A stretch of 64,000 nucleotides of DNA from Dipteris shenzhenensis. Its lineage: Eukaryota > Polypodiophyta > Polypodiopsida > Gleicheniales. The translations under genes and the position numbers were made by a program. Within the stretch, counting starts at the first letter, position 1. Every line of letters begins with the position of its first letter. Where the stretch lies: NCBI GenBank assembly GCA_047967505.1, contig CM106538.1. One strand, 5' to 3'. This document shows, piece by piece, positions 1 through 9,989 of the stretch. Below the pieces are notes generated by a model that had not been told where the DNA came from, made no database searches, and saw only the letters and a list, made by a program, of their open reading frames with translations.

Positions 1-397
1 ACAACATAAGTATGAAACCCTGGAACTAACCCTAATGATTTGGCACCTAAAATCTAGGAGACCTCACCAGTTCATAGAGCATATGTGGTTGAGGTGCTTA
101 ACTGAATACGTAAGAAAAATATGATTAGGGCCTAGTGAGATATGGACGGTAAAGTACACACGGTCCTGCATGCCATTATAACCATTAGGATTTTATCCTA
201 CAAAGCAACATATTAGGTGTGAATGAGCTCACAGCCTGTTGCCTACGTGATTTTATGATAAAAGAACTGTATTTTTATGCTCGAGATGTCAGAGTCTCTT
301 CCTGTCTCATGCAGACATTTGATAGATTACTTTTTTTTGACAAATGGTGTGGCCTGATACAATGTATCTAATACGAAGTTGTATCATTTCCTGACAG
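1..397. other. Intron DNA, no gene seen
   Basis: I see no coding segment here. The stretch ends in a weak pyrimidine tract and AG at 396-397, which serves as the acceptor of the first recognisable host exon, so it is probably the 3' part of an intron. The N-terminal (ATPase) half expected for a CobB/CbiA-type protein was looked for and not found. Confidence 0.5.
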
Positions 398-612
398 ATG
401 CTGGTGCAGAGCTCGTTTACTTTTCACCGCTGAAGGATTCCCTACCCTCTAGTCTTGATGCTATTTTCTTTGGAGGTGGCTACCTTGGCCTTTATCTGGA
501 CCGCCTATCAGCCAACAAGCAGCTTTTGTATGCTGTCCGTGCATTTGCCGATGCTGGAGGTATCGTGTATGGTGAATCAGGTGGTCTGATGTACCTATCA
601 CAAGGAGTTGAG
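398..612 (+). CDS. Host exon: amidotransferase domain, nucleophile region
   Basis: This exon follows the acceptor AG at 396-397, has two bases completing a split codon, and ends in phase 0 before GT at 613. It encodes the core of a CobB/CbiA-type amidotransferase: AGAELVYFSP, then a GGGY loop after a predicted strand, then ANKQLLYAVRAFADAGG, then the nucleophile elbow. Family members have (A/G)ECGGLMYL at the elbow; here it reads GESGGLMYL, so the Cys that attacks glutamine is Ser (TCA at 577-579). The GGGYPE loop also reads GGGYLG. These changes suggest that glutaminase activity is lost, unless this is a pseudogene or the protein uses free ammonia. The exon start is inferred from the splice acceptor; no ATG is available. 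Confidence 0.8.
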
Positions 613-786
613 GTGCTTTGATGGGCTATATACCTCTTTTCTTTGTTATGCATGCTTACATAAAATACCGACCAAATGGAATTAGGATCTTTTCTCCATT
701 AACGTTGTCCGTCGATTGACTTGTATTGCAGCTGTGTGGGGAATTCTTTGAGCAATGAAGCAATCCTATCTTCTGTCTGTAAACAG

Positions 787-873
787 GGTCAAGATATGCA
801 GTCATTTCCAATGTCAGGGGTCTTCCCATTTTGGACTCGATTTGGAGAATCAATAAGAACTGGTTATGTGAAG
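787..873 (+). CDS. Host exon: amidotransferase domain, middle
   Basis: This exon has 29 codons, is phase 0 at both ends, and lies between AG at 785-786 and GT at 874. It encodes MSGVFPFWTRF and then IRTGYVK, which match the (M)VGVLPLxTRM and LGYVE segments that follow the nucleophile in CobB/CbiA amidotransferase domains. An alternative acceptor at 730 would bring in a stop codon in the required frame, so the acceptor at 786 was chosen. Confidence 0.78.
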
Positions 874-1059
874 GTATTGGTTGTTTTGAGGTGCTGGCGT
901 CTAAATTATTTTAGATCTTCATTTATCCTAATACTGCGAAAGTTATTATGTGCTATATGGTTTCTGTTTGGCATTGCATCTGTTGATCTCATGCTTCTGT
1001 GCATTTTCCATATTTTTTCTCGTCTTGTGATCTCATTTTCCTTATGACAATGGAAACAG

Positions 1060-1181
1060 GTGACGCCTCGAGATAATTGCGTGATTTTCCCAGCTGAAAT
1101 AGGAGAGATTCGAGGCTTTATGTACTCTTCTAGTGAGATTTTCTTCCCAGATGGAACTTCTATTGACACATGCTGCAAAGG
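1060..1181 (+). CDS. Host exon: amidotransferase domain, region of the GHEFHYS motif
   Basis: The exon enters in phase 0 after CAG at 1057-1059 and leaves in phase 2 before GT at 1182. It encodes a segment with IRGFMYSSSEI where family members carry (V)RGHEFHYSxx, so the first conserved His is absent while the surrounding pattern is kept. The two bases left over (GG) are completed by the first base of the next exon. Confidence 0.72.
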
Positions 1182-1451
1182 GTAATGTAATACCAAGAAT
1201 TGCACAGCCGGATTGTATTTTATTATTTTGCAAACAGCATTAAGACATCATGATGGTCAATTATTTACTAATCCTGCAGAGTGTCCTTCTAGCCTTGCAT
1301 GTACTCTCTGATTATTGTCAGGAAAGTTGAGCATATCATTATATAAACAGTGGACCATGCTGTTGGTTAAGAGAGAGTCATCTTGGCTTTCAATGTTTTG
1401 TACAATACCTTAGGGCATTCAGCAGGCTGAATTTTCTGTATACGTGGTCAG

Positions 1452-1589
1452 GTTCATTATAAATACTGATCAAGGCAGAGCACATATGGAATGGGAGGGA
1501 TACATGCAAGGGAATGCTATGAGCAGTTTGGTGCATCTTCACTTTGGTAGCAATCCAAGCGTGGCATATGCTTTGGTGGAGCGTTGTAG
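1452..1589 (+). CDS. Host exon: end of amidotransferase domain with HLHFGSNP
   Basis: One base completes the preceding codon, then 45 codons follow, then two bases remain before GT at 1590. It encodes EGYMQGNAMSSLVHLHFGSN and continues to VERCR. This is the C-terminal signature of CobB/CbiA (GN.LASY.HLHF.SNP), which contains the catalytic His of the amidotransferase triad. The His is kept although the Cys nucleophile is not. In bacterial proteins the polypeptide ends shortly after this point; here it continues into the next exon. Confidence 0.82.
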
Positions 1590-1744
1590 GTTGGTTGCCT
1601 CTTTAAGCTAGCACTTCTGGAACTTATGGGACATGATTACTTGCCGATGCTGCATGGTAATAATGATCTATGCTTGAGAGAGAAAGTGCTTGTTTTTATC
1701 TTTTCTCAGTTGGAATAAGCAAATGGATACATTGGTGGATGCAG

Positions 1745-2607
1745 GATGGATCGGACAAAAGCAGCAGCTGTTGCTGCGGCTTCAGCATCAGCTGTGGCTG
1801 GAGCAGGCCCTGCAGCTGCTGCTGCGGCAGGTGCTGCAGCTGCTGAAGCTGTTGCTGCTGCCTTGGGTGAGTGTGGAGAAATTGTGCCATATTCCAGCAT
1901 AGGCATGGCTTTCAATATGAAGGATCTTCCATATCAGACTATCAATAGAATGGGCAGTACTCGTCTCACCTTACCTTTCAAGCAAGGAGACGACTGGAAA
2001 ACCTTGGAAAAAGCTCAACATTCACCAGTGGGGGGATTTGATGAAAATCAGGTTGACACACACTGGAGGTCTGGTGTCTCTTTTCGGGAGGAAGATACTC
2101 TGCGGCGTACAGAGTCTTTTGATTTACATCAATTAAGGAGAACAACTGGCATTGAGGCCTATTGTAAGTTCTCAAGGTCTGAATCAGAAATCTGGGATGG
2201 AGCCACAAGATCAGAGAGTCGTTCTAGAGGCTTGAACAATTTCCACTGTCATAGTAATACTGTCGTGGATAATTTGCATGATGGAAACTCTTTGATTCAG
2301 AAGAGTGAATCAAAGCGAAGTAGAGTGAAGTCTAACAGTGCTGATTTCAGGGATGTAAATTGCATGAGCTCTACCAGGGATAAGCATTATGATAGGGCTA
2401 ATCAGTCATCAGGGCATCAAGCAGAACAACTTTTGTCTACAGTAAGTAAACTAAATAGGTGGGAGTGCAATGGGATTACAGCACTGAATCAAGTTCCTCA
2501 GAATATATCTGTGTCATTCAGATCTCCGCGGTCTGGGCAGAGAGAAACATTTCCAAAGAAAATAGTGTCCCTGCTTCCATCCACGACAGAAATTCTCATT
2601 GAACTTG
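1745..2607 (+). CDS. Host exon: Ala-rich and Ser-rich linker, start of BtuF-like domain
   Basis: This large exon follows GCAG at 1741-1744 and restores the split Arg codon (phase 2 in, phase 1 out before GT at 2608). It has 287 full codons. It starts with a nearly uninterrupted Ala/Gly/Val-rich run of about 45 residues coded mostly by GCT/GCA. A polar stretch rich in Ser, Arg and Asn follows, with no recognised domain. It ends with KKIVSLLPSTTEILIELG, the first strand and helix of BtuF-like cobalamin-binding proteins (consensus RIVSLxPSxTEILxALG). The linker probably joins two independently folding domains. Long antisense reading frames over the Ala-rich part arise from the repeated codons. 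Confidence 0.8.
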
Positions 2608-3210
2608 GTAAGCTGCTTCTTAGATTATGATAGGCTTATGGATTGTTCAGTTTTGCACTCATTTCAATAGTTTAAAAGAACAAGAGATTTTTTCGCAATT
2701 CTCCAATCCTGAGTTGCTGTGTAACAAAACTGCAATTGAGACTAAAAACAAGTAATAAAGCAAAAGATACATTGCTGCTAGCTGGTTACTAATGACATTA
2801 TGAAAAGGACCTTATTTGAAAACAGAAACGAAGCAAGGACATAGGATTTTAATGCCATATTGTAGGCATGAAAATAGTCACAACTCTGAGAACAGCAATG
2901 AGGAACAGTAGTTGTAATGGCAACATGTAAGCCTTTTCTGCTGTATAGATCTACTTTCAGATGATCTTATTCTCTTGAAAGACAACCAAAAAAACTTTAA
3001 AATTTTAGAGAGTCTTTACTGATGCTCATTCAGAGAATGCTTAGTGGTGTCTTTAGCTTAGGATCAGTATTAAGTTTGAAAGAAGCTTAGATTTAGTTGT
3101 ATAAGAGAATGCTATATACTTCAAAAAGAGGGCAGTGACTTGTGCTGTTGTTTACAGAGAAGGATATTGTCTTGGAAGTATGCGTTATCTCAATTGTGAA
3201 TAGTGAACAG

Positions 3211-3284
3211 GTGCAGGGAGCCGCTTAATTGCTATTACTGACTCCTGTGACAGACCTTCTGGCGTTCAGCGAGGACGTCATATT
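3211..3284 (+). CDS. Host exon: BtuF-like domain, ligand-loop segment
   Basis: Two bases complete a Gly codon and 24 codons follow, ending in phase 0 before GTAAGT at 3285. The product includes RLIAITDSCDRPSGV and RGRHI, matching the (D)RLVGVTxxCDYP pattern of BtuF-like proteins just after the first helix. The splice from 2607 to 3211 keeps the motif continuous, which supports both borders. Confidence 0.82.
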
Positions 3285-3865
3285 GTAAGTCACATCTTGT
3301 CTTTTATTGAAATGTCAGTTTATGTTCAAATTGAGAATGGAACATTTGTGGAGCTTAATTCTCGATGTACAAGCAAACAGAGAATTCTCGCATGAAACGA
3401 ACTGTGAATTCTCTTCAAGTCTCTGTCATTACAGAGTACCATAAAAAGTGCTTAGCCTGTCATGCAGAATGAGTAGAATTGCTTTGAGATAAACCGTTTA
3501 TGTTCAATATCTTTGCCTTTTCATTTTTCAACTGTTTTCTTGGTTTTCTTCTCTGTCTGTAATGATGGTACCCGTTTCAATCAACTGCCTTCATCCCAGC
3601 TTATTGAAAACCAGCAAAATCTGGCACGGTCTATTTGACTATGCTTAAATGTTTGATGAAGATCTGATCTTTTTCACATATAGGTTGTATTCAATTCTAT
3701 CAATTTTCATTGTTGCAAAAGATTGCGCTTCGTGCTTGTAATTTGGGCTCTCATTTTTAAATCACATCCCCTTCCTACAACCCATTCTTAATCAGATGAT
3801 TGTATGCATCCAATCGTTTCTGCAAAACTGATGTTTGATTTCCTTTCATTTTGTTTCACATTTAG

Positions 3866-3922
3866 GTTGGACGAAGTAGGCTTGACGCTGCAGCTATGTC
3901 CAATAAAAAGGTTGAACATGCA
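3866..3922 (+). CDS. Host exon: BtuF-like domain, VGRSRLDAAAMS
   Basis: This is a 19-codon exon, phase 0 at both ends, after TTTAG at 3861-3865 and before GTAAGG at 3923. It encodes VGRSRLDAAAMSNKKVEHA, which corresponds to the V(T/G)RSRLDxAxMSSxEID segment of BtuF-like proteins. It is too short to be seen as a reading frame by itself. Its identity rests on the motif and the phase agreement. Confidence 0.8.
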
Positions 3923-4084
3923 GTAAGGCCTGAACTGGAATTTAAATGCTTTTTTGCTGTCTGCACAAAGACTTGGCAAATTTGGCTCATAATTTTGCAA
4001 CCAGCAAAAGTTTTATAATTCATCTTTGGCTTGCTACCATGCTTGGCTTAAAATTACGATTTGGTACTCTTGAAATCTTTGCAG

Positions 4085-4189
4085 GGGGACTGGAAACCTA
4101 ATCTTGGATGTCTCACCTGGAAGGGTTGCAAGTTGAAATTAGATGTTTCGTGGCTTGGCAAAGTCAAACCTGACCTCATAGTGACTGAG
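4085..4189 (+). CDS. Host exon: BtuF-like domain, KPDLIVTE
   Basis: This 35-codon phase 0 exon follows TTGCAG ending at 4084 and precedes GTAACA at 4190. It encodes LKLDVSWLGKVKPDLIVTE, equivalent to the LDxxLLxxLKPDLILTQ segment of BtuF-like proteins. Family members usually continue with a short CxVC-type segment. That segment is not at the start of the next recognised exon, so a small exon may be missing. Confidence 0.78.
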
Positions 4190-5214
4190 GTAACATTGCA
4201 CCACTTCAGGGCCTCATTGACTTCAGAGCACGTAATCTTTTGGAGGCCTCTTTAATGTCAGAGCATGTAAATTGTATTCATACTGGCTACCCTTTCATGG
4301 AACTCAGCTCCTTCATATTGAAGCTGTTTGCAAGCAGGGTTATGTAAATGCATGCCTGTCATAGAGCATATGCTTATGCTGCTTGTTTTTCACCTTGTGT
4401 TTGGTGCCAATGAAATGGGCTGGGATGCTGTAGCAGCTTGTCCCTGCTATGCATAGAGTTTGTATGCACACTTGTGTCTCTCTGTACTTCCTCTAGTGTA
4501 TGGAGGCAGGCACACACATATGTATCATAGTCACGTAAAACATGTGAAATGCTTCAAAACGTTTTGAAACAGAACAGAAAAAGACCAAAAGTTTCAAAAA
4601 TTGACTTTTGTATTTTTGGTCCAAAATTTGTAAACAAGGTACATTGTGTTTTTAGAGGATGAGTTTGGGCATGTTCCTGGACTCATCTAGGTATATGCTT
4701 CTGTCATTTTAGCGAACATGCAAATTTCACCTTGTGAAGTTTTCGTCCATGTTGCGGTGCGGCCTGCTGGTTTTGCGATAATTCTTTTGATCTGAAGTGG
4801 TGCGTTGCTCTATTAGCTAGATTTAGATGCTCGTGTGGGAGAGACTAAAATGAAATTGTTTAGTCTTCACAAGCAATTATATCTTGAATGAAGAGATTTG
4901 GACTACCTTTTGATTAGCCTTCTCCTTTAGTGCTAGCCTTCATCATGGCTGAGTCTGCCCTTCACCTCCTGAGTGCCGACAGAAACTCAATACGAAGACT
5001 TTGTATAAATGGATGCTCAAGTATGTGTGGGTGTGTGGATTTGTATGTGTGAGAGCATATGTTTATACTATGGTCCACACCCACTGTTGGACTGACATAT
5101 GTTTTTGTATTAAGCAGCCCATGAGCTGATTTGTAATTTGTACTCAGTTTTCATTATATGAATAAAGACCTTCGGGGGGGTCCAGCTGGACGATTGTATT
5201 GGGCCCTTGTGCTT
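4190..5214. other. Non-repetitive intron DNA
   Basis: AT-rich sequence without a recognisable gene. It includes a GT-rich stretch near 5025-5060 and an AATAAA at about 5160. No structure RNA or element could be supported. Confidence 0.4.
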
Positions 5215-5538
5215 TGTGTGAGAGAGAGAAAGAAAGAAGGAAAGTTTCTTTAAGTCTTTGGAAGACCGATGGGTCTATGAGACTGTGAAAAACTTGGTAC
5301 AAAACGAGCTGTGAGGGTGGAGCTACTAAATGAGCATCCACACCAATGCAAAATGCAAAAATGCAAAATGATAGTACTAAGTACAACATAGTCATGTCAG
5401 TGGTCGACTACATATCAATCTCATCATTATCATCATCATCAACATCAGGACATCAAGGTGGATGGGGCAATGGAGGCATGAAATCGGCGATAGAGTGTTG
5501 TCGGCTGCTCACAGGTGCAGCCCTGTGACGTCTCCTGG

Positions 5539-6197
5539 TCATAGCTCTGCGCCTAACAAGAGCCACAGTAACCCCTTCGGCTGAGCTCCGACTTTGAACA
5601 GAGAGGGGATATCGCCAAGTGTAATTTGCGCGTCAACCCTCTGTCTGAGCTGTCGGGTCACTGGCTCTGGGTCATGATCATGTCGAGGCCTCATCTCGTG
5701 GGGGCCCATGTGATCTGGTAGGAAGAACTCCGTGAAAGAGCTCTGAGAGGAATCTGCCAAGGAAGAACTCTGCTCCTGTCTCCGTGATTGAAGTATCCTC
5801 TCGCAGTGCCTAACTACCTCATGAATGAAGCACGCCAAACATCTCTGGTATGGATAGGAGAGGAATCGGGACAAAACCCCAGAGCTATCTCTGAAGAGGT
5901 AGTAGAAACGCCCTCGGATCCATAGTAAACAGGGCCCCTGAAGATGAAGTGCTCCTCCGTCTCAACCTCGTGGATGTCACATAATGTGCATATGCGCCTC
6001 TCCCTGGGTAGGTCCTCTGCTCTGCCGCTCTCGATACGAAGTCTATGTGAAGAGACTCGAAACTGCCCAATAGAGATCCTCAGTGATTGGGGTAAGTGGA
6101 TCTGCGTGTATCTTGGTGGGTCAATGAAACCCTCTGTGATATGCAAGCAGTGACCTCTGTAGAAGCTGAGCTTCACTAGGAGTTCGCTCGGTCCCAA
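5539..6197 (-). pseudogene. LINE-A C-terminal zinc-binding region remnant
   Basis: The frames 6197-5814 and 5874-5539 (minus) carry PRERRICTLCDIHEVETEEHF, a Cys-x2-Cys...Glu-Glu-His-Phe arrangement typical of the zinc-binding segment after the reverse transcriptase in LINE ORF2. A basic tail follows that is shared with the copies at 39351-38977 and 41838-41527. Two frameshifts split it. Confidence 0.65.
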
Positions 6198-6340
6198 CTA
6201 GGTCCGGAATGTATGTAGCTGTAAGAGATCCTCACGGATTACCTGCCATGACAACCCAAATTATCTCGTGGTCATAACCCAAATCGTGTAGACGTCGGAG
6301 GAGGCGGGCTCTTGTGACCGTATCAAATGCTTTGCAGAAA

Positions 6341-6869
6341 TCACAAAGCAACAGTAAACCCTCTGTTTTCGTGCCCTCGCCTCCTCGATGATAAACCTGA
6401 GCGTGAGAATGTGATCCATGGTTCCATGATCCCGCTGGAATCCAGCCTATTTTGTTGCTCTAAGTCTTGGACACTGTGCAAATCGATTGACATCGGAATC
6501 AAGCATTGATAAATAAATCTTGGACATGACATGTCCAATCATAATGGTCTTGTAATTCTTCGGGGTCATGGGATCCCCTATCTTGTGGATGGGTGAGAGT
6601 GTGTTAACGGTCGAGGTGCGTGGAAACCCCAAACAAACAGCTTCATTAAAGAGCTTTGCTAAGATCACGGCTAGGAGGTTAATCCCATCTGCAATGAACT
6701 CAATGCAGGATGTGGGGTGTGGCATATGTGAGAGGTGAGGGACTGGCTGATTTGGGATGTCATATAGTGTGTGTGCATAGTTATACCAGAGCTGAGTGTC
6801 AGTGAGTGGTGAGGGGGACCGTCCCTCTAGAAATCTTTGCCAAAAGTCCTTAGAGTTGTTACTAAACAA
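6341..6869 (-). pseudogene. LINE-A reverse transcriptase N-terminal remnant
   Basis: The minus-strand frame 6869-6447 contains LFNEAVCLGFPRTSTVNTLS, then PIHKIGDP and YKTIMIGHVMSKIY. These are reverse transcriptase blocks 0-2 and match the longer copy at 41149-40211 closely. The frame then shifts (6538-6341) and is lost before the YxDD block, so the polymerase is dead. Confidence 0.7.
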
Positions 6870-7000
6870 AATGTTCAGTAGTTTCTTCTTGTTCCGGCGA
6901 ATGAAATCTAGTTCTTTCTACGTACCAGTTGACGATACTCGCGTAGTGTCTCTGGTTCGCTCGAAAGATTGTTTTTGGTTTCGAATCTAAGCTGACGGTG

Positions 7001-7460
7001 TCAAGCCTTGCACTCATCATCGTACCAACTATTACAAGGTACGGTCCTGGGTGGTGGTGGGCGGGTGGAGCGAGTGGTGTGAGGGAAAGCGTGAAGGGCA
7101 GCCTCGTGTAGTGAGCGGGTGATCAAGGCATCGCAGTCCTCTAATAGGGGTATGAAGTCAATATAAGCGAGAAGTATGTACAGACGGCTTGAGTAAATAG
7201 GTGAAGCGTATGTCATGATAGGTGGAGTAAGGATTCAGTGGGGTGGAAGGTGCTGTGCGACGGGAAGTGGAAATACTAAAGAATAAGTAGGTATGATCAG
7301 CTTGAGGAAGAGGTGCTACAGTAAAATCAGTGATGCAAGATGTGAAGGTAGGGGATCCCATGATGTAATCAACAACGCTAGAGCCTCCCCCATGTGGAAA
7401 GAACACTGATCTTTCGAAGGTCTTAACAATTGAGGAGTTACAGACACAAACTGTCCTCAA
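7001..7460 (-). pseudogene. LINE-A endonuclease C-terminus remnant
   Basis: Two overlapping minus-strand frames (7460-7158 and 7216-7001) together resemble the end of an exonuclease-endonuclease-phosphatase domain. SSVVDYIMGSP followed by LPQADHTYLFF matches the S-x-(I/V)-DY-(V/I) and SDH signatures that carry the catalytic Asp-His pair of APE-type LINE endonucleases, with the usual Ser before Asp-His replaced by Ala. The part before the first of these motifs is not recognisable. Confidence 0.55.
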
Positions 7461-7630
7461 ACCTTGGCGTCCCTTTCGGTGTTTCTTTATTAATTGAGAA
7501 CCTTGTAAATAAGATACATAGTGGATTCAACCACACTTGCATTCAATGCACATCCCAACTCTCAGTAGGCATCATTGGCAACAACCCTGCTGGGCTTTGC
7601 TTACACCATACATTCTAATAGGCGTCTAGT
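7461..7630. other. Short unassigned stretch
   Basis: No gene was seen. It lies between the 5' remnant of LINE-A copy 1 and the left LTR of copia element F, and is probably a further part of the decayed LINE. Confidence 0.3.
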
Positions 7631-7880
7631 TGTGAGACAAAGATAAGCAATGAGTAAGCGTGAGAGCAAACGTAAGTGTACTGAATAACTGAATAGAATG
7701 AGCTAGTACAAAATGAGAGTGAGGGGTTTTGTCTAAGTGACAAAATCCTATCCTATCTACTAACCGTAGTTAGGGATTGCACTGTGGTTAGGGGAAAAAA
7801 CCTCAATGAGGGAAAAGTGCCCCTAACCTACTTATTACAATACATTGGCCACTGCCTAGAATACAATAATAATTCTAACA
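7631..7880 (-). repeat. Copia F 3' LTR (short form)
   Basis: Begins TGTGAGACAAAG and ends AATTCTAACA on the plus strand, so it has TG...CA ends. It matches 20972-21425 over most of its length but lacks about 200 bp present in that copy between the blocks 'gtggttagggg' and 'gggaaaagtgcccc'. Just inside lies TCCCCCTGCT (minus-strand purine tract) at 7881-7890. Confidence 0.85.
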
Positions 7881-7917
7881 TCCCCCTGCTGTGCCAATGT
7901 GGTGTACAAGGTCGTGA

Positions 7918-8882
7918 TTAATCACCAAAAGGAGATAAGTTTAGGGCACTGTGAAATGCCTCAAACTTCTCATGTGGAAGTGCTTTGGTGAAGATGTCTG
8001 CAACATTGTCATGTGTTGACACATAGATCATACTGATCTCCCCTGCATGCAACTTCTCTCTGACATAATGATAGTGAACCTCAACGTGCTTCGTGCGAGC
8101 ATGAAACACAAGATTCTTTGCCATTGCAATAGCACTTTGCAATCAGTGAGAATTGGAGAAGGACCCTCTAATAAGAGACGAAGATCAGCGAACAAACAAC
8201 GCAGCCAAACACATTCAACTGTCGTTGCGAAAGCTGCCTTGTACTCAGCTTCACATGAGGAAGTAGCCACTCTAGATTGCTTCTTGCTCAGCCAAGAAAT
8301 GCAAGCTTGTCCCAAAAAGAAACAATTACCACTAGTGGACTGCGTGGTATCATAGTCTCCAACCCAATCTGAATCACTGTAAGCATGCATTTGCAAGTCA
8401 CCCCCCCTGGGAAACATCAAGCCATAAGACTTTGTGCCTTGCAAATAACGGAAGATGCGTTTTACAGCCTGCCAATGTGTAGTCTTTGGGCTGTGCATAT
8501 ATATGCTCACCTGAGATATTGCATACTGAATATCGGGCCTAGTATTGCACAAATAGATGATGCATCCAACAGCCTGGCTGTAAAGTGTGACATCCACTGA
8601 TTCACCTGCATCATACATAGTAAGCTTCAGCCCCAGCTCCATGGGAGTGGCTACAGGCTTACAATCATGCATGTTGAACCTATCCAAGAGCTTTTGCACA
8701 TACTTGGATTGAGACATAACGATGCTACTCTTGTCTTGTATAAACTGGATTCCCAAATAAAAATTTAACATGCCTAAATCTGTCATGTCAAATTCAGCTT
8801 TCAACTCAGCTTTGAAATGTGCAATTATTTCCTCATTTGACCCTGTGAGCAGCATGTCATCTACATAAAGAATGATGACCAA
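7918..8882 (-). pseudogene. Copia F reverse transcriptase end and RNase H
   Basis: The minus-strand frame 8882-8028 begins with ILYVDDMLLTGS (the YVDD catalytic box). It continues through the copia connection region (CIIYLCNTRPDIQYAISQVS) into RNase H (YSDSDWVGDYDTTQSTSGNC). A frameshift near 8140 moves the RNase H end to 8142-7918, which has the usual ADIFTKALP motif of copia RNase H. Confidence 0.88.
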
Positions 8883-9005
8883 AATATTCCCCCCCCCATC
8901 CTTCTTGATGTAGAGGGTGCTTTTCGTGAGACTATTATGTAACCCCTTACTTGCCAGGAATGCATCAATCTTGACATACCATGCACGTGGGGCTTGTTTC
9001 AGCCC

Positions 9006-9967
9006 TTATAAAGCTTTTTTCAGCTTGCAAACTTGAACTGCATTGCCAGAAAGTTCAAATCCAAGAGGTTGTTTGACATAAACCTCTTCCTGCAAGTCCC
9101 CGTTAAGGAAAGCTGTTTTTATGTCCAACTGATGGACATTCCAAACAAAATTTGCAGCCATGGCAATAATTGACCTGATGCTGGTTATCCGGGATGTAGG
9201 AGCAAATGTCTCCTCATAATCTATGCCCTTCTTCTGTGCATAGCCTTTGGCAACCAGCCTTGCCTTGTACTTATCAATGGGCCCATTTGGCTTCCTTTTT
9301 ACTTTGAAAACCCATTTGGTATCGATGGCATGCTTCCCTCGTGGCAAATCCACAACATCCCAAGTCTGATTTTTCTCAATGGATTGCAATTAATTGTGCA
9401 TGGCATGCATCCAATGCACATTATCCTTGGCTTCTTCAAAAGAGTCGGGTTCTTCTTCATCAAGAAGAGTATCTGCATAAGTTGTCTCAATAGAAAGAGC
9501 CCCCCCTATGTGCCTTGCTGCACTACGAGTCCTGCCAAGCAAAGGTGCCTACTCTCTCACAGAGTCTGTAGCAACCAATTCGGAACTGTTTTGGCTGCGT
9601 GTATCTGTTGAATCTCTTGCCTGACAACTTCATCCACACATTGTGGAGGTACAAAAGCAGCATGTGGCTGAATTGGGGCATGTGGATCCAGAGGAGGTTG
9701 CTGTAAACTCTGATTTTCAGCATGAGCCTCAGCTGGGGAACCGAATGCTATAGGAAGCATCCCCTCAAAAACATCATCTGAAGAAGTTGGAATAGTAAAT
9801 TCAGCATTTGTATGTGCTGAATTGTCTGAAAATATAACATCTCTACTTACAAAAATCTTGTGAGAAGCAGGATTGTAGATACGATAGCCTTTGCTTTGTG
9901 CACTATACTCAACAAAAATGCATTTAAGTGCCTTATCTGACAACTTATGCTGAAACTCCATAGGCAC
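9006..9967 (-). pseudogene. Copia F integrase tail and reverse transcriptase N-terminus
   Basis: 9967-9557 encodes the C-terminal integrase part (KCIFVEYSAQSKGYRIYNP, SRDVIFSD). 9389-9006 encodes reverse transcriptase blocks (WVFKVKRKPNGPIDKYKARL, VAKGYAQKKGIDYEETFAPT, DIKTAFLNGDL). The frames are displaced relative to each other and a stop lies at about 9003, so the polyprotein is broken. Codon 9967 lies about 20 bp from the LINE insertion point. Confidence 0.85.
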
Positions 9968-9973
9968 GTGGGC

Positions 9974-9989
9974 ATATGCAACATAACCA
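9974..9989. repeat. Left target-site duplication of L1 copy 1
   Basis: ATATGCAACATAACCA, 16 bp, repeated exactly at 17336-17351 on the other side of the LINE. It belongs to the copia F integrase sequence and marks the insertion point. Confidence 0.92.

Larger units (their letters stand above)
5215..7460 (-). mobile_element. Non-L1 LINE (family A), copy 1, decayed
   Basis: Reading on the minus strand from 7460 down, the fragments appear in the order expected of an APE-type LINE: end of the endonuclease, reverse transcriptase, a CxxC...H...C zinc-binding C-terminus, a 3' untranslated region, and a short AGAA-rich tail near 5215-5240. The 3' end contains a short 'agacc...ggtctatgag' block (about 5250-5290) that recurs at 38725-38770, 41172-41220 and 42800-42845, which defines the family. 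Frameshifts and stops separate all coding pieces. The protein sequence differs clearly from the L1 elements at 9990 and 51758. Confidence 0.75.

Noticed and set aside
1690-1915. Gln-, Leu- or Ala-rich frames in other phases over the host linker exon
   Set aside because: They are shadows of repeated GCT/GCA codons. Splice phases support only the frame starting with the split Arg codon at 1745.
398-4189. Bacterial contamination as source of cobalamin-type genes
   Set aside because: The domains are split by introns with GT/AG borders and agreeing phases, and sit beside plant retroelements, so the gene is nuclear.
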